A stretch of DNA of 64,000 nt from Microbacterium sp. 3J1 (GCF_001049495.1 NZ_CDWI01000011.1:124001-188000), one strand, 5' to 3'; positions 33,435 through 43,307 are shown, counted from the stretch's first letter. The notes: generated by a model from the sequence alone, not told the origin. Numbers and translations are program-made.

Positions 33435-34601
33435 GTGGATCTGTACGAGTACCAGGCACGAGACGTTTTCGAGAAGTACGGAGTGCCGGTCCTCGCCGGC
33501 ATCGTCGCCGACACCCCTGAGGAGGTGAAGGCAGCCGCTGAGAAGATCGGCGGAGTCGTCGTCGTCAAGGCCCAGGTCAAGACCGGTGGTCGCGGCAAGG
33601 CCGGCGGCGTCAAGGTCGCGAAGACCCCTGAAGAGGCATACGAGGCGGCGAAGGCGATCCTCGGACTCGACATCAAGGGCCACGTCGTCAAGCGCGTCAT
33701 GGTCGCGCAGGGCGCGCGCATCGCCGAGGAGTTCTACTTCTCCGTGCTGCTCGACCGCGCGAACCGCTCGTACCTGTCGCTCTGCTCGGTCGAGGGCGGC
33801 ATGGAGATCGAGCAGCTCGCCGTCGAGAAGCCCGAGGCGCTCGCGCGCGTCGAGGTCAACCCGCTGACGGGGATCGACAAGGAGAAGGCCGTCGAGATCG
33901 CTCGCGCCGCCAACTTCCCGGAGGACCTCGTCGAGAAGGTCTCCGACGTGTTCGTGAAGCTGTTCGAGGTCTACAAGGGCGAGGACGCGACGCTCGTCGA
34001 GGTCAACCCGCTCGTCCGCACCGAGGACGGCGACATCATCGCCCTCGACGGCAAGGTCACGCTCGACGACAACGCCTCCGAGATCCGCCACCCCGAGCAC
34101 GAGGCGCTCGAGGACAAGGACGCCGCGGACCCGCTCGAGGCGAAGGCCAAGAAGAGCGGCCTCAACTACGTGAAGCTCGACGGCGAGGTCGGCATCATCG
34201 GAAACGGCGCAGGACTCGTCATGTCCACGCTCGACGTGGTCGCGTACGCCGGCGAGAAGCACGACGGCGTCAAGCCCGCGAACTTCCTCGACATCGGTGG
34301 CGGCGCGTCGGCCGAGGTCATGGCCGCCGGCCTCGACGTCATCCTCGGCGACCCGCAGGTCAAGAGCGTGTTCGTCAACGTCTTCGGCGGCATCACGGCG
34401 TGCGACGCCGTCGCCAACGGCATCAAGGGCGCCCTCGAGACCCTCGGCAGCGCGGCCTCCAAGCCGCTCGTCGTTCGCCTCGACGGCAACCGCGTCGACG
34501 AGGGTCGCGCGATCCTCGCCGAGTACGCGCACCCGCTCGTCACGCTCGCCAGCACCATGGACGAGGGCGCCGACAAGGCCGCCGAGCTCGCCAACGCCTG
34601 A
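33435..34601 (+). CDS. sucC: Succinyl-CoA ligase (ADP-forming) beta subunit
   Basis: A 388-aa subunit of the TCA enzyme that makes ATP or GTP from succinyl-CoA. It begins with the family start [20 protein letters not shown]. The ATP-grasp region has [20 protein letters not shown] and [20 protein letters not shown], with metal/nucleotide residues in EVNPL, and the C-terminal half has [14 protein letters not shown] and [21 protein letters not shown] at 33435 follows AAGGAACC. It forms a two-gene operon with sucD, 41 bp downstream. A palindromic operator lies near its promoter. Confidence 0.95.
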   Translation: MDLYEYQARDVFEKYGVPVLAGIVADTPEEVKAAAEKIGGVVVVKAQVKTGGRGKAGGVKVAKTPEEAYEAAKAILGLDIKGHVVKRVMVAQGARIAEEFYFSVLLDRANRSYLSLCSVEGGMEIEQLAVEKPEALARVEVNPLTGIDKEKAVEIARAANFPEDLVEKVSDVFVKLFEVYKGEDATLVEVNPLVRTEDGDIIALDGKVTLDDNASEIRHPEHEALEDKDAADPLEAKAKKSGLNYVKLDGEVGIIGNGAGLVMSTLDVVAYAGEKHDGVKPANFLDIGGGASAEVMAAGLDVILGDPQVKSVFVNVFGGITACDAVANGIKGALETLGSAASKPLVVRLDGNRVDEGRAILAEYAHPLVTLASTMDEGADKAAELANA

Positions 34602-34602
34602 C

Positions 34603-34625
34603 GCTTCGACAAGCTCAGCGACCCA
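34603..34625 (+). repeat. Possible repetitive extragenic element between sucC and sucD
   Basis: Starting directly after the sucC stop is GCTTCGACAAGCTCAGCGAC (34603-34622). I recall TTCGACAAGCTCAG-type sequences as dispersed intergenic repeats in several high-GC bacteria. Only one copy is present here, so repetition cannot be shown from this window. Confidence 0.35.
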
Positions 34626-34642
34626 GATTCGTTAGGAAAGAA

Positions 34643-35545
34643 ATGTCGATCTACCTCAACAAGGACTCCAAGGTCATCGTCCAGGGCATCACCGGCGGCG
34701 AGGGCACCAAGCACACCGCGCTCATGCTCAAGGCCGGCACCCAGGTCGTCGGCGGCGTGAACGCGCGCAAGGCCGGCACCACCGTCTCGCACACCGACAA
34801 GGACGGCTCGGCCGTCGAGCTCCCCGTCTTCGGCTCCGTCGCCGAGGCCATGAAGGAGACCGGCGCCGACGTGTCGATCGCCTTCGTCCCCGGCGCCTTC
34901 ACGAAGGACGCGATGATCGAGGCCATCGACGCCGAGATCCCCCTGCTCGTCGTGATCACCGAGGGCGTGCCGGTCGGCGACTCGGCCGAGGCATGGGCCT
35001 ACGCGCAGAGCAAGGGCGACAAGACCCGCATCATCGGTCCGAACTGCCCCGGCATCATCACCCCCGGCGAGGCACTCGTGGGCATCACGCCGGCGAACAT
35101 CACCGGCAAGGGCCCGATCGGTCTCGTGTCGAAGTCGGGCACCCTGACGTACCAGATGATGTTCGAGCTCCGTGACCTCGGCTTCTCGACCGCCATCGGC
35201 ATCGGCGGCGACCCCGTCATCGGCACCACGCACATCGACGCTCTCGCGGCGTTCGAGGCCGACCCCGAGACCAAGGCGATCGTCATGATCGGCGAGATCG
35301 GCGGCGACGCCGAAGAGCGTGCCGCCGACTACATCAAGGCGCACGTCACGAAGCCGGTCGTCGGCTACGTCGCGGGCTTCACGGCTCCCGAGGGCAAGAC
35401 CATGGGCCACGCCGGCGCCATCGTCTCGGGCTCCGCGGGCACGGCTCAGGCGAAGAAGGAGGCCCTCGAGGCCGCTGGCGTCAAGGTCGGCAAGACGCCG
35501 TCCGAGACCGCCGCTCTGATGCGCGAGATCGTCGAGTCGCTCTGA
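34643..35545 (+). CDS. sucD: Succinyl-CoA ligase (ADP-forming) alpha subunit
   Basis: A 300-aa subunit carrying the CoA site and the phospho-histidine. It starts [20 protein letters not shown] (CoA-binding Rossmann domain). It contains [21 protein letters not shown] and the active-site His256 in [19 protein letters not shown] at 34643 follows TAGGAAAG. The upstream in-frame extension overlaps sucC and lacks the conserved start. The gene is followed by a 12-bp terminator. It works as a heterotetramer with SucC. Confidence 0.95.
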   Translation: MSIYLNKDSKVIVQGITGGEGTKHTALMLKAGTQVVGGVNARKAGTTVSHTDKDGSAVELPVFGSVAEAMKETGADVSIAFVPGAFTKDAMIEAIDAEIPLLVVITEGVPVGDSAEAWAYAQSKGDKTRIIGPNCPGIITPGEALVGITPANITGKGPIGLVSKSGTLTYQMMFELRDLGFSTAIGIGGDPVIGTTHIDALAAFEADPETKAIVMIGEIGGDAEERAADYIKAHVTKPVVGYVAGFTAPEGKTMGHAGAIVSGSAGTAQAKKEALEAAGVKVGKTPSETAALMREIVESL

Positions 35546-35563
35546 CCTGAGCTACACCCGAAG

Positions 35564-35597
35564 AGAAGGCCCTGGACTCCACTCCGGGGCCTTCTTT
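35564..35597 (+). terminator. Terminator of the sucCD operon
   Basis: A 12-bp stem (35564-35575 with 35584-35595, one wobble), 8-nt loop, then a short T run. Confidence 0.8.
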
Positions 35598-35637
35598 CAT
35601 GCCCGGCGAGCACGGCGGGCACCTCGACGCACAGCGA

Positions 35638-35671
35638 AAGAGGGGCGGATGCCGCAGCATCCGCCCCTCTT
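35638..35671. terminator. Terminator of the NCS2 permease gene (possibly bidirectional)
   Basis: A perfect 15-bp stem (35638-35652 with 35657-35671) and CGCA loop, 16 bp past the permease stop on the minus strand. Confidence 0.85.
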
Positions 35672-35686
35672 CTTCGCGTGTGCGAG

Positions 35687-37108
35687 CTAGATCCCGACGC
35701 CGAAGAGCGCCTCGATCGGTCCGCGAGCGAAGAAGATCACGAAGCCCGCGCCGACCACCCAGAGCAGAGGGTGGATCGTCTTCGCCCGGCCGGAGAACGC
35801 GTTGACGACGATCCAGCTGATGAAGCCCGCGCCGATGCCGTTGGCGATCGAGTAGGTCATCGGCATGACCGTCGCCGTGAGGAAGACCGGCAGCAGCACG
35901 CGGAAGTCGCTGAGGTCGATGTTCTTGATCTGCGCCAGCATCAGCGCTCCCACGAGGACGAGCGCGGCGGCGGCCACGGCGCCCGGGACCAGCGAGGTCA
36001 GCGGCGTGAAGAACATGGCGACGAGGAACATCGCCCCGGTGATCACCGTCGCGAATCCGGTGCGCGCACCTTCACCGATTCCCGCGCCGGACTCGACGAA
36101 GACGGTGGCGGAGGAGGAGGACGTGCCTCCACCGGCGATGGCGCCGACACCCTCGACGATCAGCGCCGACTTGATGCGGGGGAAGTCGCCCTTCTCGTTG
36201 GCCAGGTCGGCCTCCTTCGCCAGCCCGGTCATCGTGCCCATCGCATCGAAGAAGTTCGAGAACAGCAGCGTGAAGACGAACATGACCAGCGCCACGACGC
36301 TGACCTTCTCGAGGTCGAAGCCGAAATCGACCTGTCCGACCAGGCTCAGGTCGGGAAGACCGACGATCGCGCCGGTGAAGCCGAAGTCGAGACCGAAGGG
36401 CCAGATCAGGTTGACGATCGCGCCGAGCACGGTGCCACCGACCAGGGCGATGAGGATCGCGCCCTTGACGCGCAGGGCGGTCAGCACGCCGCCGAGCAGC
36501 AGCGTGATCACGAAGAGCAGCGTCGGGACGGACGCGACGGATCCGCCGATGCCCAGGTCGACCGGCGGTGAGGCGTTGCCGGTGGCGGTGACGAACCCGG
36601 CGTTCACGAAGCCGATGAAGGCGATGAAAAGGCCGATGCCGACGGTGATGGCCAGCTTGAGCTGCACGGGGACGGCGTCGAAGATCATCTTGCGGAGCCC
36701 GGTGGCCGCGAGCAGCACGATGATCACACCGTTGATCATCACGAGCGCCATCGCCTCGGGCCAGGTGACCGAGCCGACGACGGAGAATGCGATGAACGCG
36801 TTGATGCCGAGCCCCGCGGCGAACGCGAAGGGCAGGCGGGTGACGAGGCCGAACAGGATCGTCATGACGCCCGCGGTGAGCGCGGTGGCCGCGGCGACCG
36901 CAGAGCCGGTGAGCGTGTTGCCGTCGACGTCGGGCGTGCTCAGGATGATCGGGTTGAGGATCACGATGTACGCCATCGTGACGAAGGTCACCAGACCCCC
37001 TCGGATCTCGGTGCCGATCGTGGATCCGCGCTTGCTGATCTCGAAGAAGCGGTCCAGGGCGTTCGCGGGAACGGCCTGGCGCTGGGTGGGGGATGGGGCA
37101 GTTGTCAT
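35687..37108 (-). CDS. NCS2 family purine permease (AzgA-like)
   Basis: A 473-aa transporter with 12-14 membrane segments, probably a proton symporter for hypoxanthine, guanine or adenine. The start region RFFEISKRGSTIGTEIRGGL and TFVTMAYIVILNPIILS are diagnostic of the AzgA branch. FAFAAGLGINAFIAF, FFDAMGTMTGLAKEADL and GTSSSSATVFVESGAGIGEG carry the conserved NCS2 core and signature. ATG at 37108 follows GGAGG 7 nt upstream; the frame extends further but into the DUF6350 region. It sits between sucCD and purNH. No purine riboswitch (G-box) was recognised in the leader. Confidence 0.9.
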   Translation of the reverse strand: MTTAPSPTQRQAVPANALDRFFEISKRGSTIGTEIRGGLVTFVTMAYIVILNPIILSTPDVDGNTLTGSAVAAATALTAGVMTILFGLVTRLPFAFAAGLGINAFIAFSVVGSVTWPEAMALVMINGVIIVLLAATGLRKMIFDAVPVQLKLAITVGIGLFIAFIGFVNAGFVTATGNASPPVDLGIGGSVASVPTLLFVITLLLGGVLTALRVKGAILIALVGGTVLGAIVNLIWPFGLDFGFTGAIVGLPDLSLVGQVDFGFDLEKVSVVALVMFVFTLLFSNFFDAMGTMTGLAKEADLANEKGDFPRIKSALIVEGVGAIAGGGTSSSSATVFVESGAGIGEGARTGFATVITGAMFLVAMFFTPLTSLVPGAVAAAALVLVGALMLAQIKNIDLSDFRVLLPVFLTATVMPMTYSIANGIGAGFISWIVVNAFSGRAKTIHPLLWVVGAGFVIFFARGPIEALFGVGI

Positions 37109-37199
37109 CGGGAAACCTCCGCAGGAGACGATATCGTGTCGCCCGCACCGCGCGCGCCCACAGGCTGCCGCAGGCTTCTCGTCGTAGTCTCGATTCGAT

Positions 37200-38585
37200 A
37201 TGCAACGCCTCCTCGTCGCGCTCCTCGCCGCCTTCGACGCCGCCATCGCCGCGGCGGTCGGACTCGTGGTGCTGCTGGCCCCTCTCACGCTCCTGTGGAC
37301 GGTCGCCTTCGGCATCTCGGCGGACTGGGGTGCGCTGTGGCCGCTCACAGGGACGCTGTGGCAGTTCGGGCACGGCGTGCCGCTGAGCGTGGACATCGCC
37401 GGCGAACTCCTGCGGACGGCAGGGATCGCGCCCGAGGCGGCGACGTTCACCCTGTCTGTGACGCCCCTGGCATTCCTGCTGTTCACGCTCCTCTCCGCGG
37501 CCCGATCCGGTGCTCGCGCGGCTCGCGCCGGTGCCTGGCTTCTCGGATCGCTGGCCGGTGCGGTCACCTTCGCCCTCATCTCCACGGGAGTGGCGCTGAC
37601 CTCCCACCTCGCCGGAGCGGAGACGCCTCTGCTCCTGGGGATCCTGCTGCCCACGGCGGTGTATCTGCTCGGCGCCCTCGTCGGCGCTCTCCGTGTCGCG
37701 TGGGAGGACGGCGACGGCGGCGTGCTCGACCGCGTGCACGACGTGGTCGACTCCTGGGGGGAGTGGGGTCCGGTTCCGTCGGCCGCCCTGCGCGGAGCGG
37801 CGTTCGCGGTCGTCGGCGTCACGGCCTTCAGCGCCCTCGCGATCGCGGTCGCGACTCTGGCGCGTGGCGGCGAGGTGGTCGCCCTCTTCCAGGCCACGAG
37901 AGTCGATGCGCTCGGCGCCACCGTCATCACGCTCGGCCAGCTCGCCTACCTGCCCACTGCGATCGTGTGGGCCGCCTCCTGGCTCGCCGGTCCCGGCTTC
38001 GCGGTCGGCGTGGGAACCGCCGTGTCCCCGGCGGGCACGCAGCTCGGCGTCGTCCCCGGCATCCCGATCCTGGGGCTGCTCCCGGAGAACACGTCGATCT
38101 GGATGCTCGTCGTCGTGATCCTGCCCATCGCGGCGGGCGCTTTCGCCGGCTGGGCTGTGCGATCGAGGCTGGTGTGGGAGGCGACGCCGCTCGAGACCGC
38201 CCACCGTGCGGTGATCGCGCTCGGGATCGGTGCACTCACCGCCGGAGTCGCGGCCGTCGCCGCTGTTCTCGGCGGCGGATCGATGGGGCCGGGGCGTCTC
38301 GCACAGGTCGGTCCCGATGTGCTCGCGTTCTCCCTGACGCTGGGGGGAGAGGTGCTGCTCGGGGCGGCGATCCTGCTGCTGTCGCCCCGCCATCGCGACG
38401 AGCTGGCCGAAGAGCGCACCGACCGCTGGCTCGCCGAGATGACGGATGCCGACGGTCTCGCCGACCGCCCCGCGGCGAGTCCGATGCCGACGGACGACCA
38501 GCCGTCTCCGTATGACACCGTGCCCCTCGACGAGCTCGGCTCATTCCGGCTGCCGACCAGGAATCCGGGCGATCCCGTCGGCTGA
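37200..38585 (+). CDS. DUF6350 family membrane protein (PerM-like)
   Basis: A 461-aa integral membrane protein with about ten hydrophobic segments. It starts MQRLLVALLAAFDAAIAAAV and ends in a hydrophilic tail (LDELGSFRLPTRNPGDPVG). GNTxxWxxxW-like elements (WTVAFGISADWGALWPLTGT) and PGIPILGLLPENTSIWM match the actinobacterial family placed between sucD and purN; the mycobacterial member PerM is linked to cell division. TAGTCT lies 9 nt before the ATG. The gene reads divergently from the NCS2 permease and is followed after 43 bp by purN. Confidence 0.8.
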   Translation: MQRLLVALLAAFDAAIAAAVGLVVLLAPLTLLWTVAFGISADWGALWPLTGTLWQFGHGVPLSVDIAGELLRTAGIAPEAATFTLSVTPLAFLLFTLLSAARSGARAARAGAWLLGSLAGAVTFALISTGVALTSHLAGAETPLLLGILLPTAVYLLGALVGALRVAWEDGDGGVLDRVHDVVDSWGEWGPVPSAALRGAAFAVVGVTAFSALAIAVATLARGGEVVALFQATRVDALGATVITLGQLAYLPTAIVWAASWLAGPGFAVGVGTAVSPAGTQLGVVPGIPILGLLPENTSIWMLVVVILPIAAGAFAGWAVRSRLVWEATPLETAHRAVIALGIGALTAGVAAVAAVLGGGSMGPGRLAQVGPDVLAFSLTLGGEVLLGAAILLLSPRHRDELAEERTDRWLAEMTDADGLADRPAASPMPTDDQPSPYDTVPLDELGSFRLPTRNPGDPVG

Positions 38586-38628
38586 CGCACGGCTCGGCGT
38601 GAGAGCAGCGCCCCGGTAGACTGGGCGC

Positions 38629-39213
38629 GTGCTCACGGTCGCCGTTCTCATCTCGGGCACCGGCTCGAACCTTCGCGCCCTCCTCGAGGCCGCTCGTCAT
38701 CCCGATTTCCCGGCGCGCGTCGTCGTCGTCGGAGCCGATCGCCAGGCGGAGGGCCTCGCCCACGCCGAGGAGTTCGGCATCCCCAGCTTCACCGTTCCCT
38801 GGCACGAGCACGAGAACCGCGCCGCCTGGGGCGACGAGGTCGCGCGTCAGCTCGCGGTCTGGAAACCCGACCTCGTGGTGCTGAGCGGACTCATGCGCCT
38901 GCTCCCTCCGGCACTGGTGGCCGAGTACTCGCCGCGCCTGATCAACACCCACCCGGCGTACCTTCCCGAGTTCCCCGGAGCACACGGTGTGCGTGACGCG
39001 CTCGCCGCAGGCGCTGAGCAGACGGGAGCCAGCGTGATCGTCGTCGACGACGGCGTCGACACCGGTCCCATCCTCGCGCAGGAGCGGGTGCCGATCCTCC
39101 CCGACGACACCGAGCACAGCCTCCACGAGCGCATCAAGCCGGTGGAGCGCCGGCTGCTCATCGATGTGGTCCGCCGCATCGCCACGGGCGACCTCCCGCT
39201 CACCTCCGCCTGA
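38629..39213 (+). CDS. purN: Phosphoribosylglycinamide formyltransferase
   Basis: A 194-aa enzyme of the third purine step, which transfers a formyl group from 10-formyl-THF to GAR. Motifs: [20 protein letters not shown] (phosphate loop), the active-site residues Asn and His in [20 protein letters not shown], and [13 protein letters not shown] with the catalytic Asp. GTG at 38629 follows TAGACT by exactly 6 nt, so the transcript is probably leaderless. purH begins 40 bp downstream. The length is usual for the family. Confidence 0.95.
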   Translation: MLTVAVLISGTGSNLRALLEAARHPDFPARVVVVGADRQAEGLAHAEEFGIPSFTVPWHEHENRAAWGDEVARQLAVWKPDLVVLSGLMRLLPPALVAEYSPRLINTHPAYLPEFPGAHGVRDALAAGAEQTGASVIVVDDGVDTGPILAQERVPILPDDTEHSLHERIKPVERRLLIDVVRRIATGDLPLTSA

Positions 39214-39253
39214 CCCGATCCCGCACTCCCGCCCTCGCACGAAGGAGCCCACC

Positions 39254-40861
39254 ATGGCCGGCCCCCGCCACGACCCCTCGCTGTACCGCGACCGAGACAC
39301 CGTCCGCATCCGCCGCGCACTCGTCTCGGTGAGCGACAAGACCGACCTGCTCGCCCTCGCCGAGGCGCTGGCGGCGGACGAGGTGGAGATCGTCTCGACC
39401 GGATCCACGGCGGCGACCATCCGCGATGCGGGCTTCGCCGTGACGGACGTCGCCGCCGTGACCGGCGTCGCCGAGATGCTCGACGGACGTGTGAAGACGC
39501 TGCACCCGAAGATCCACGGCGGGCTCCTCGCCGACCTGCGTCTCGAGGACCACGAGCACCAGCTCGCCGACCTCGACATCGAGCCCTTCGAGCTCGTCGT
39601 CGTGAACCTGTACCCGTTCGTCGAGACCGTCGCCTCAGGCGCTGCGGGCGACGACGTCGTCGAGCAGATCGACATCGGCGGGCCCGCGATGGTCCGCGCC
39701 GCAGCCAAGAATCACGCGAACGTCGCGATCGTCGTCTCGCCCCAGTCCTACCCCGGCATCATCTCGGCGATCGCCGCCGGCGGCACCACGCTCACGCAGC
39801 GTCGCGAGCTCGCCGCCCGTGCCTTCGCGCACACGGCCACCTACGACACGGCCGTCGCATCGTGGTTCGCCGAGGGCACCCTCGGCGACGGGGAGGACCT
39901 CCCCACCCACCTCACGATCCAGGCCGAGCGTCTCGCGACGCTGCGCTACGGCGAGAACTCGCACCAGCGCGGCGCCATCTACACCCGCGTCGGCGGCCAC
40001 GGCATCGCCCAGGCGACGCAGCTGCAGGGCAAGGAGATGTCGTACAACAACTACGTCGACGCGGATGCCGCCCTGCGCGCCGCATACGACATGGTGAAGC
40101 CGGCCGTCGCGATCATCAAGCACGCGAACCCGTGCGGCATCGCGACCACCGCTCCCAACGCCCTCGACCCGATCGCCAGCGCGCACCTGCGCGCGCACGA
40201 GTGCGACCCGGTGTCGGCCTACGGCGGAGTGATCGCGGCGAACGGCACGGTCACGCTGAAGATGGCGGAGAACCTCAAGGACATCTTCACCGAGGTCATC
40301 GTGGCCCCGTCGTTCGAGCCGGCGGCTCTCGAGGTGTTCAAGGCGAAGAAGAACCTGCGTCTGCTGCAGCTGCCGGAGGACTGGCAGCAGGAGCGCATGG
40401 ACGTGCGCCTCGTCTCGGGAGGGCTGCTGCTCCAGGACGCCGACCTCTTCCCCGACGACATCGTCTCGGTCGCGAAGAACTGGGAGCTGGTCTCCGGCGA
40501 GCGTCCGAGCGACGAGGAGATGGAGAACCTCATCTTCGCGTGGAAGGCCTGCCGTGCCGTGAAGTCGAACGCGATCGTCCTGGCGAAGGACAACGCGACG
40601 GTCGGTGTCGGCATGGGACAGGTGAACCGGGTCGACTCGTGCCGCCTCGCGGTCGAGCGTGCGGGCGACCGCGCCGCCGGCTCCGTCGCCGCCTCCGACG
40701 CGTTCTTCCCGTTCGCCGACGGCGCGCAGGTGCTGATCGATGCGGGAGTCACGGCCATCGTGCAGCCGGGCGGCTCGGTGCGGGACGAAGAGGTCGTGGA
40801 TGCTGCGCGCAAGGCCGGCGTCACGATGTTCTTCACCGGAGAGCGCCACTTCTTCCACTGA
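39254..40861 (+). CDS. purH: Bifunctional AICAR formyltransferase/IMP cyclohydrolase
   Basis: A 535-aa enzyme performing the last two steps of IMP synthesis. The N-terminal IMP cyclohydrolase has [33 protein letters not shown] and [18 protein letters not shown]. The C-terminal transformylase has [16 protein letters not shown], the catalytic pair in [12 protein letters not shown] (Lys-His), [14 protein letters not shown] and GERHFFH at the extreme C-terminus. ATG at 39254 follows GAAGGAG. It is the end of the sucCD-DUF6350-purNH block. A small hairpin and then a run of 26 G follow. Confidence 0.95.
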   Translation: MAGPRHDPSLYRDRDTVRIRRALVSVSDKTDLLALAEALAADEVEIVSTGSTAATIRDAGFAVTDVAAVTGVAEMLDGRVKTLHPKIHGGLLADLRLEDHEHQLADLDIEPFELVVVNLYPFVETVASGAAGDDVVEQIDIGGPAMVRAAAKNHANVAIVVSPQSYPGIISAIAAGGTTLTQRRELAARAFAHTATYDTAVASWFAEGTLGDGEDLPTHLTIQAERLATLRYGENSHQRGAIYTRVGGHGIAQATQLQGKEMSYNNYVDADAALRAAYDMVKPAVAIIKHANPCGIATTAPNALDPIASAHLRAHECDPVSAYGGVIAANGTVTLKMAENLKDIFTEVIVAPSFEPAALEVFKAKKNLRLLQLPEDWQQERMDVRLVSGGLLLQDADLFPDDIVSVAKNWELVSGERPSDEEMENLIFAWKACRAVKSNAIVLAKDNATVGVGMGQVNRVDSCRLAVERAGDRAAGSVAASDAFFPFADGAQVLIDAGVTAIVQPGGSVRDEEVVDAARKAGVTMFFTGERHFFH

Positions 40862-40864
40862 CCC

Positions 40865-40882
40865 CCGGCCCGCACGGGCCGG
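40865..40882 (+). terminator. Short hairpin after purH
   Basis: CCGGCCC/GGGCCGG, 7 bp with a GCAC loop, beginning 3 bp after the purH stop. There is no T run, so termination may be weak. Confidence 0.45.
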
Positions 40883-40911
40883 TGTCGTCAGCGAGGCTCC
40901 CTCACGCCGCC

Positions 40912-40937
40912 GGGGGGGGGGGGGGGGGGGGGGGGGG
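40912..40937 (+). repeat. Homopolymer of 26 G residues
   Basis: An uninterrupted run of 26 G in the 177-bp space between purH and the ada-alkA gene, flanked by normal sequence on both sides. It is the only such homopolymer in the window. It lies 101 bp before the ada-alkA start, within range of a promoter. It can slip during replication, fold as a G-quadruplex, or be an assembly artefact. Confidence 0.9.
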
Positions 40938-41038
40938 CCTCGGTCGTCTCCGGGGCATCTCACGCGGCGGTCTCGGTCATCCACAGCCATGTCCGATTTC
41001 CGCCAGTCGATGTCGGTGGTGCGTGACAGAGTGGAGTC

Positions 41039-42565
41039 ATGAGCTTCCCTGTGATCGACTTCGACGAGCGGTACCGCGCGATCAGCGCGCGGGACACCCG
41101 CTTCGACGGGCAGTTCGTGACGGCGGTGCGGTCGACCGGCATCTACTGCCGCCCGAGTTGTCCCGCTCGCACGCCGAAACCCGAGAACGTCACCTTCTAC
41201 CCGACGAGCGCGGCTGCGCACGAAGCGGGTTTCCGGGCCTGCAAGCGCTGCCTTCCCGAGGCCGCACCCGGGTCGCCCGCGTGGGATCTGCGCAGCGACG
41301 TGGCCGCGCGCGCGATGCGTCTCATCGCCTCCGGGGTGGTCGAGCGCGAAGGGGTCTCCGGGCTCGCGACGCGCCTCGGCTATTCGACGCGCCACCTCAC
41401 CAGGGTGCTGTCCACCGAGCTCGGTGCCGGGCCGCTCGCCCTCGCACGCGCACACCGGGCGCACACCGCCCGGATGCTCCTCGTCGGCACCGACATGCCG
41501 ATCTCCGACGTCGCCTTCTCGGCGGGGTTCGCGAGCATCCGTCAGTGCAACGACACGATCCGAGAGGTCTTCGGGCTGACACCCGGAGAACTCCGGGCTC
41601 GTCGCCGCTCGCACACGACCACGGCGCCGGGTGCCATCGATCTCGTCCTGCCGTACCGCGGTCCGCTCGACGCCGGGGGCATCTTCGACTGGATGGCGGC
41701 GCGCGCGGTCTCGGGTGTCGAGGAGGCCACGACGACGTCCTTCTCGCGACACCTGCGTATGCCGGGAGGGCCTGCCTGGTTCCAGGTCCGTCAGGACGAC
41801 TCGCAGCGTCTCCAGCTCCGGGCGCGGGTGTCTCAGCTGGGCGACCTCGCGCCCCTCGTCTCGACGGTGCGACGCATCTTCGACCTCGACGCCGACCCCC
41901 TCGCCGTCGACGACGCGCTCAGCGCGCATCCCGAGCTGGCGCCCCTCGTCGCCCGTACGCCCGGGATCCGCGTCCCCGGGTCGGCCGACCCGCACGAGAT
42001 GCTGATCAGGGCGATGATCGGGCAGCAGATCACGGTGGTCGCGGCGCGCACGGCGCTGACCGCCCTCACCGACGCGCTGGGCGAGCGCACCGAGCACGGC
42101 GTGCTGTTCCCGACCATGTCGGCGATCGCCGACCATGGTGCCGACGTGCTGCGTGGGCCCGCTGCTCGCATCAGAGCGCTGATCGGAGCCGCGGCCGCTC
42201 TCGCGGACGGCTCGCTCACCCTCACGGTCGGCGATGACGGGGCGGAGCAGCGGGCTGCGCTGCTCGCGATGCCGGGCATCGGGCCGTGGACGGCCGACTA
42301 CGTCCGCATGCGCGTTCTCGGCGACCCCGACATCCTTCTGCCCGGCGACGTCGCTCTTCGGGCGGGGGCTGCGGCCTCGGGGCTCCCGGCGGATCCGACT
42401 CCGCTCGTCGCGTGGGCCGAACGCGCAGCACCCTGGCGCAGCTACCTCAGCGCCCACCTCTGGCGGGCCGCGCCCGTCCGCACGCCGCGCGCACGACGAA
42501 CGGCGGATGCCGCGCCGCACACATCCACGCCACGAGCTCTCGCTCCGAAGGAGATATCATCATGA
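41039..42565 (+). CDS. Ada-AlkA fusion: alkylation-responsive regulator and 3-methyladenine DNA glycosylase
   Basis: A 508-aa protein combining three modules. The Ada zinc domain (1-80) has ligands Cys37, Cys41, Cys68 and Cys71 ([25 protein letters not shown]). An AraC-type helix-turn-helix follows (about 85-185: [40 protein letters not shown]). The AlkA glycosylase fills the rest (about 200-490), with an HhH motif [15 protein letters not shown] and [13 protein letters not shown] supplying the catalytic Asp. It repairs methyl-phosphotriesters, activates the adaptive response, and excises alkylated purines. The C-terminal methyltransferase of classical Ada is absent and is supplied by the next gene, with which it overlaps by 4 nt (ATGA). 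The tail (about 475-508) is variable. The poly-G run is upstream. Confidence 0.92.
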   Translation: MSFPVIDFDERYRAISARDTRFDGQFVTAVRSTGIYCRPSCPARTPKPENVTFYPTSAAAHEAGFRACKRCLPEAAPGSPAWDLRSDVAARAMRLIASGVVEREGVSGLATRLGYSTRHLTRVLSTELGAGPLALARAHRAHTARMLLVGTDMPISDVAFSAGFASIRQCNDTIREVFGLTPGELRARRRSHTTTAPGAIDLVLPYRGPLDAGGIFDWMAARAVSGVEEATTTSFSRHLRMPGGPAWFQVRQDDSQRLQLRARVSQLGDLAPLVSTVRRIFDLDADPLAVDDALSAHPELAPLVARTPGIRVPGSADPHEMLIRAMIGQQITVVAARTALTALTDALGERTEHGVLFPTMSAIADHGADVLRGPAARIRALIGAAAALADGSLTLTVGDDGAEQRAALLAMPGIGPWTADYVRMRVLGDPDILLPGDVALRAGAAASGLPADPTPLVAWAERAAPWRSYLSAHLWRAAPVRTPRARRTADAAPHTSTPRALAPKEISS

Positions 42566-43059
42566 CCGCGACCATCCAGACCATCGGCACCCCTGACGGC
42601 GCCTTCACGATCCTCGTCGACGACGCGCAGCGGGTCCTCGCATCCGGGTGGACCGACGACCACGCGGCCATCATCGGGCGTCTTCCGTCGGTTCGGCGGC
42701 CGTCGCAGATCGCCGACGGCGACACCATCGCCGCTGCGGCCACGCTGCAGTACTACGGCGGAGACGTCTCGGCGATCGACGCCGTCGCCGTGAAGCAGAC
42801 CGGTACCGCGCTCCAGCTCGCGGGCTGGTCGGCGCTGCGTGAGATCGAGCCGGGGGAGCCGCTCACGTACACGTCGTTCGCGGCACGTCTGGGCAATTCG
42901 CGAGCCGTGCGGGCCGCCGCGTCTATCTGTGCACGCAATGCGCCGGCGCTCTTCGTGCCGTGCCACCGGGTGCTGCGCACCGACGGATCGCTCGGCGGAT
43001 TCGCCTGGGGTCTCGACGTGAAGCAGAGCCTGCTCGCGCGGGAGGCCCTCGCGCGCTGA
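42562..43059 (+). CDS. ogt: Methylated-DNA-[protein]-cysteine S-methyltransferase
   Basis: A 165-aa suicide enzyme that removes methyl groups from O6-methylguanine. The acceptor Cys134 is in [40 protein letters not shown] is the DNA-binding helix-turn-helix with the Arg finger. The N-terminal part is short and divergent, as in other actinobacterial Ogt. ATG at 42562 overlaps the ada-alkA stop, and AAGGAG lies 8 nt upstream. With the preceding gene it completes the functions of a full Ada protein. Confidence 0.92.
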   Translation: MTATIQTIGTPDGAFTILVDDAQRVLASGWTDDHAAIIGRLPSVRRPSQIADGDTIAAAATLQYYGGDVSAIDAVAVKQTGTALQLAGWSALREIEPGEPLTYTSFAARLGNSRAVRAAASICARNAPALFVPCHRVLRTDGSLGGFAWGLDVKQSLLAREALAR

Positions 43060-43103
43060 GCGGGGGTTCGGACGGCAGAGATCGGACGAATCGGGAATCT
43101 CTC

Positions 43104-43133
43104 TTGTGCTCAGCTTGTTCCCAGGAATAGGCT
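43104..43133 (+). promoter_or_regulatory. Promoter of the leader ORF and ABC exporter operon
   Basis: TTGTGC (43104-43109), an 18-bp spacer, then TAGGCT (43128-43133). The expected transcript start near 43140 gives a 5' leader of about 210 nt before the first exporter gene. That is long for this window, where many genes are leaderless, and the leader contains a short ORF and a hairpin. Confidence 0.6.
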
Positions 43134-43186
43134 GATGGGCTGTCGCGCCGACCGGACGACACGGCCGAGCCCCTGAGGAGGACATC

Positions 43187-43252
43187 ATGACCACGATCGC
43201 AGATGTGCAGATCGCCGCTCACGGCTCGACCCCGGTGCGCTCGCTCCTCTAG
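43187..43252 (+). CDS. 21-aa putative leader peptide upstream of the ABC exporter
   Basis: A short ORF, MTTIADVQIAAHGSTPVRSL plus a final Leu, ending in TAG. It has one of the strongest ribosome binding sites in the window (GAGGAGGAC, 6 nt before the ATG) and lies in the long leader of the exporter operon, followed 19 bp later by a strong hairpin. By analogy with BmrB, the leader peptide that controls the heterodimeric exporter BmrCD in Bacillus subtilis, it may sense ribosome stalling by drugs. There is no sequence similarity to BmrB that I can see; the analogy is positional. It could alternatively be a non-functional short ORF. Confidence 0.5.
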   Translation: MTTIADVQIAAHGSTPVRSLL

Positions 43253-43271
43253 CGCTCTCTCACCCCCGCAT

Positions 43272-43307
43272 CGGATGCCGGACTCCGAGAGTCCGTTCCC
43301 GCATCCG
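43272..43307 (+). promoter_or_regulatory. Attenuator-like hairpin before the ABC exporter
   Basis: The outer stem CGGATGC/GCATCCG (43272-43278 with 43301-43307) encloses the inner stem CGGACTC/GAGTCCG (43279-43285 with 43289-43295), with a CGA loop and a 5-nt bulge TTCCC on the 3' side. It is 14 bp in total, then CTTCCGTT. It sits between the leader ORF and the exporter start, where a conditional terminator would be expected. There is no long U run. Confidence 0.5.

Noticed and set aside
35546..37199. A purine riboswitch controlling the NCS2 permease or the purine genes
   Set aside because: The leader between the permease start (37108) and the DUF6350 start (37200) is only 91 bp and shows no purine aptamer core or pairing; nothing similar precedes purN, which is leaderless.
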